A DNA stretch of 6,008 bases from Eubacteriales bacterium (lineage in GTDB: Bacteria > Bacillota > Clostridia > JAQUNY01). The notes under the pieces are model-generated. The model saw only the letters and a list, made by a program, of their open reading frames with translations. It did no database searches and was not told where the DNA came from. Of the stretch, positions 4,244-6,008 are shown one piece after another. The position numbers and the translations under genes were made by a program. Positions within the stretch are counted from its first letter, which is position 1. Each line of letters opens with the position of its first letter. The stretch spans positions 1 to 6,008 of the forward strand of contig JAQUNY010000109.1 in the NCBI GenBank assembly GCA_028717405.1, given 5' to 3'.

Positions 4244-6008
4244 ATGTCACAGATGTCACAGCCGGAAAAGCAAACAGGTTTTCATTCAATATCATATGAA
4301 ATTACTGCTGAAAAACTCCAAACAAGCGTTGACACAGGTTTAAGCTCTGAAGAAGCTGCTTCGCGCCTTGCGACATATGGCCACAATATCCTTCAGGAAG
4401 GCAAAAAGAAATCGCTTTTAATAATGTTTTACGAGCAATTCAAGAGTGTGATGATCATAATACTTCTTGCAGCAGCCGCTATATCTGCCGCACTCGGCGA
4501 GTATACCGATACTGCGATAATAGCTCTTGTAGTTGTTTTAAACGCTGTTTTGGGCGTCCTGCAGGAAAACAAAGCTGAAAAAGCTCTTGAAGCCCTGAAA
4601 AAGATGTCGTCGCCATATGCCCGTGTGCTGCGCGGCGGTGAAGTCAGCTCAATCAAATCAGAAGACATCGTACCCGGGGACGTCATACTTATGGAAGCAG
4701 GAGATTTTGTGCCCGCCGACATAAGGCTGACCGAGTCCGCCAGCCTCAAAATCGAGGAAGCGGCCCTTACAGGCGAATCAGTACCTTCAGAAAAGGATGC
4801 CCTTGCCGTCACAGAAGATAAAAGCGTGGTCGGAGATCGAATAAATATGGCCTTTCTCAGCAGCAGCGTAACTTATGGCAGAGGAAGAGGGATCGCCATA
4901 GCCACAGGGATGGATACTGAGGTTGGGAAAATAGCGGGCATGCTTTCAAAATCAGAAGCCGAAGAAACTCCTCTCCAAAAAAAGCTTGCTGAACTCGGGA
5001 AATATCTTTCAATAATAGTAGTAGCGGTTTCAGTGATAATATTTATAACCGGAGTCCTCCAAAAACGCGATTATTTTGAAATGTTCCTCACGGCTGTGAG
5101 CCTCTCAGTCGCCGCCATTCCGGAAGGCCTCCCCGCCATAGTTACAATTGTTCTTGCACTCGGTGTCCAAAAAATGGCAAAAAGAAATGCAATAATACGC
5201 AAGCTCCCCGCCGTAGAAACCTTAGGCAGCACTGAGATCATCTGTTCAGATAAAACCGGTACCCTGACACAGAACAAGATGACTGTAAAAGAAATATATA
5301 TCAACGATACCGTTTTTAAGGGAACTCTTGTCGACCGTGAAATGCCCGCTCTGGACATATTCATGCAGGTTATGGCTCTTTGTAATGATTCCAGGCTTCC
5401 GGCTGCGGGCACAGATGCTGAAAACTCAGCTCCCGGAGCATTAGGCGATCCCACTGAAGTTGCTCTGGTAAATTATGCCTTTAAAAATGGATATAATAAG
5501 AACGAACTTGAAAAATCATATCCCAGGAAAAATGAGATACCATTTGATTCGGCGAGGAAGCTGATGACTACGGTCAACCTTGTCGGCTCCTCAATCCGCA
5601 TAATGACCAAGGGCGCACCGGATATGCTTGTTGAAAGATGTACACACATCTCTATTGACGGCAAAACGCTTCCATTCGACGACACCTTCAAAGAAAAAGC
5701 AGCAGCCGCTAACTCAGAAATGGGTTCAAAAGCCCTCCGGGTCCTTGCAATGGCTTACAGGGATCTGGACGCCTCCGGTTCCGAAAAGCTTCAGGAGGCT
5801 TCACTTACTTCAGAAGAAACCGAAACCGACCTGGTTTTTCTCGGCCTCGCCGGTATGATGGACCCCCCAAGATATGAAGTGAAGGATGCGGTAAGGGTAT
5901 GCCGCGAAGCCGGTATGAGGCCAGTGATGATAACCGGCGACCATCGTGATACCGCTGCGGCAATAGCCAGAGAGCTTAGAATATCAGAAAAGGATTCTGA
6001 AATCATCA
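4244..6008 (+). CDS. P-type IIA cation-transporting ATPase, probably Ca2+ pump, C-terminus cut by window
   Basis: Uses ATP to pump a cation, most likely Ca2+, out of the cell across the plasma membrane. The first 588 residues are present; relatives are about 870-900, so transmembrane segments 5-10 are missing. In order: an N-terminal cation-ATPase domain (about 14-60, ITAEKLQTSVDTGLSSEEAASRL), TM1-TM2 (about 67-106), an actuator domain with TGES (176-179), TM3 (253-272), TM4 with the ion-binding motif PEGLP (293-297), the phosphorylation site DKTGT (336-340, D336 phosphorylated), the nucleotide domain with GDPTE (401-405), FDSARKLM (434-441) and KGAPD (456-460), then MDPPR (539-543) and MITGDH (562-567). 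PEGLP is typical of SERCA/PMCA/LMCA1-type IIA pumps rather than heavy-metal (CPC/CPH) or Kdp ATPases. Mn2+ or a Na+/K+-type cation remains possible because the TM5-TM6 residues that decide this are off the window. It is transcribed divergently from the glycosidase-family gene; nothing else suggests a shared role. Confidence 0.95.
   Translation, partial: MSQMSQPEKQTGFHSISYEITAEKLQTSVDTGLSSEEAASRLATYGHNILQEGKKKSLLIMFYEQFKSVMIIILLAAAAISAALGEYTDTAIIALVVVLNAVLGVLQENKAEKALEALKKMSSPYARVLRGGEVSSIKSEDIVPGDVILMEAGDFVPADIRLTESASLKIEEAALTGESVPSEKDALAVTEDKSVVGDRINMAFLSSSVTYGRGRGIAIATGMDTEVGKIAGMLSKSEAEETPLQKKLAELGKYLSIIVVAVSVIIFITGVLQKRDYFEMFLTAVSLSVAAIPEGLPAIVTIVLALGVQKMAKRNAIIRKLPAVETLGSTEIICSDKTGTLTQNKMTVKEIYINDTVFKGTLVDREMPALDIFMQVMALCNDSRLPAAGTDAENSAPGALGDPTEVALVNYAFKNGYNKNELEKSYPRKNEIPFDSARKLMTTVNLVGSSIRIMTKGAPDMLVERCTHISIDGKTLPFDDTFKEKAAAANSEMGSKALRVLAMAYRDLDASGSEKLQEASLTSEETETDLVFLGLAGMMDPPRYEVKDAVRVCREAGMRPVMITGDHRDTAAAIARELRISEKDSEII

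Overview
The window looks like a chromosomal segment from a low-to-mid GC Gram-positive bacterium of the Clostridia type. The basis is strong GGAGG-type ribosome binding sites, sigma-A-like promoters, an AsnC/Lrp regulator coupled to an aminotransferase (a pair resembling Bacillus subtilis YugG/YugH), and two membrane-anchored surface proteins with no outer-membrane features. This assignment is inference; no rRNA, tRNA or species marker is present.

Layout. Four complete genes and one partial gene lie on the minus strand, and one partial gene lies on the plus strand. (1) At the left edge, a PLP-dependent class I/II aminotransferase (1-663) is cut off before its catalytic lysine. It is translationally coupled to an upstream AsnC/Lrp-type regulator (660-1139). 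The two share a well-formed promoter at about 1217-1245. That promoter carries three TTGCG repeats at exact 14-bp spacing, and its leader can fold into a 13-bp hairpin followed by six T. (2) A thioredoxin gene, trxA (1394-1723), follows with its own likely promoter and a long two-part terminator hairpin (1289-1359). (3) A probable two-gene unit on the minus strand starts at 4072. It encodes a membrane-anchored phosphodiester glycosidase-family (NAGPA/DUF2233) protein, then a single-pass membrane protein of unknown function (1921-2964) whose outer part looks beta-rich. Just past the second gene is a 13-bp tandem repeat. (4) Diverging from this unit, a P-type IIA cation ATPase (very probably a Ca2+ pump) starts at 4244 and runs off the right edge.

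How it fits together. The regulator and aminotransferase form a plausible autoregulated amino-acid module, likely alanine or related transamination. Thioredoxin is a stand-alone housekeeping gene. The glycosidase-family protein and its partner share one topology (short cytoplasmic tail, one membrane segment, large outer domain) and probably act together at the cell surface. Their start sites are unusual: neither has a normally spaced Shine-Dalgarno, whereas asnC, trxA and the ATPase all do. The 171-bp divergent region between the glycosidase-family gene and the ATPase holds candidate promoters for both, with a near-identical 12-bp direct repeat covering both -35 elements.

I see no mobile element, CRISPR array, toxin-antitoxin or defence system. 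The genes are ordinary; the points worth a second look are mainly in the intergenic regulatory sequence and the uncharacterised surface-protein pair.
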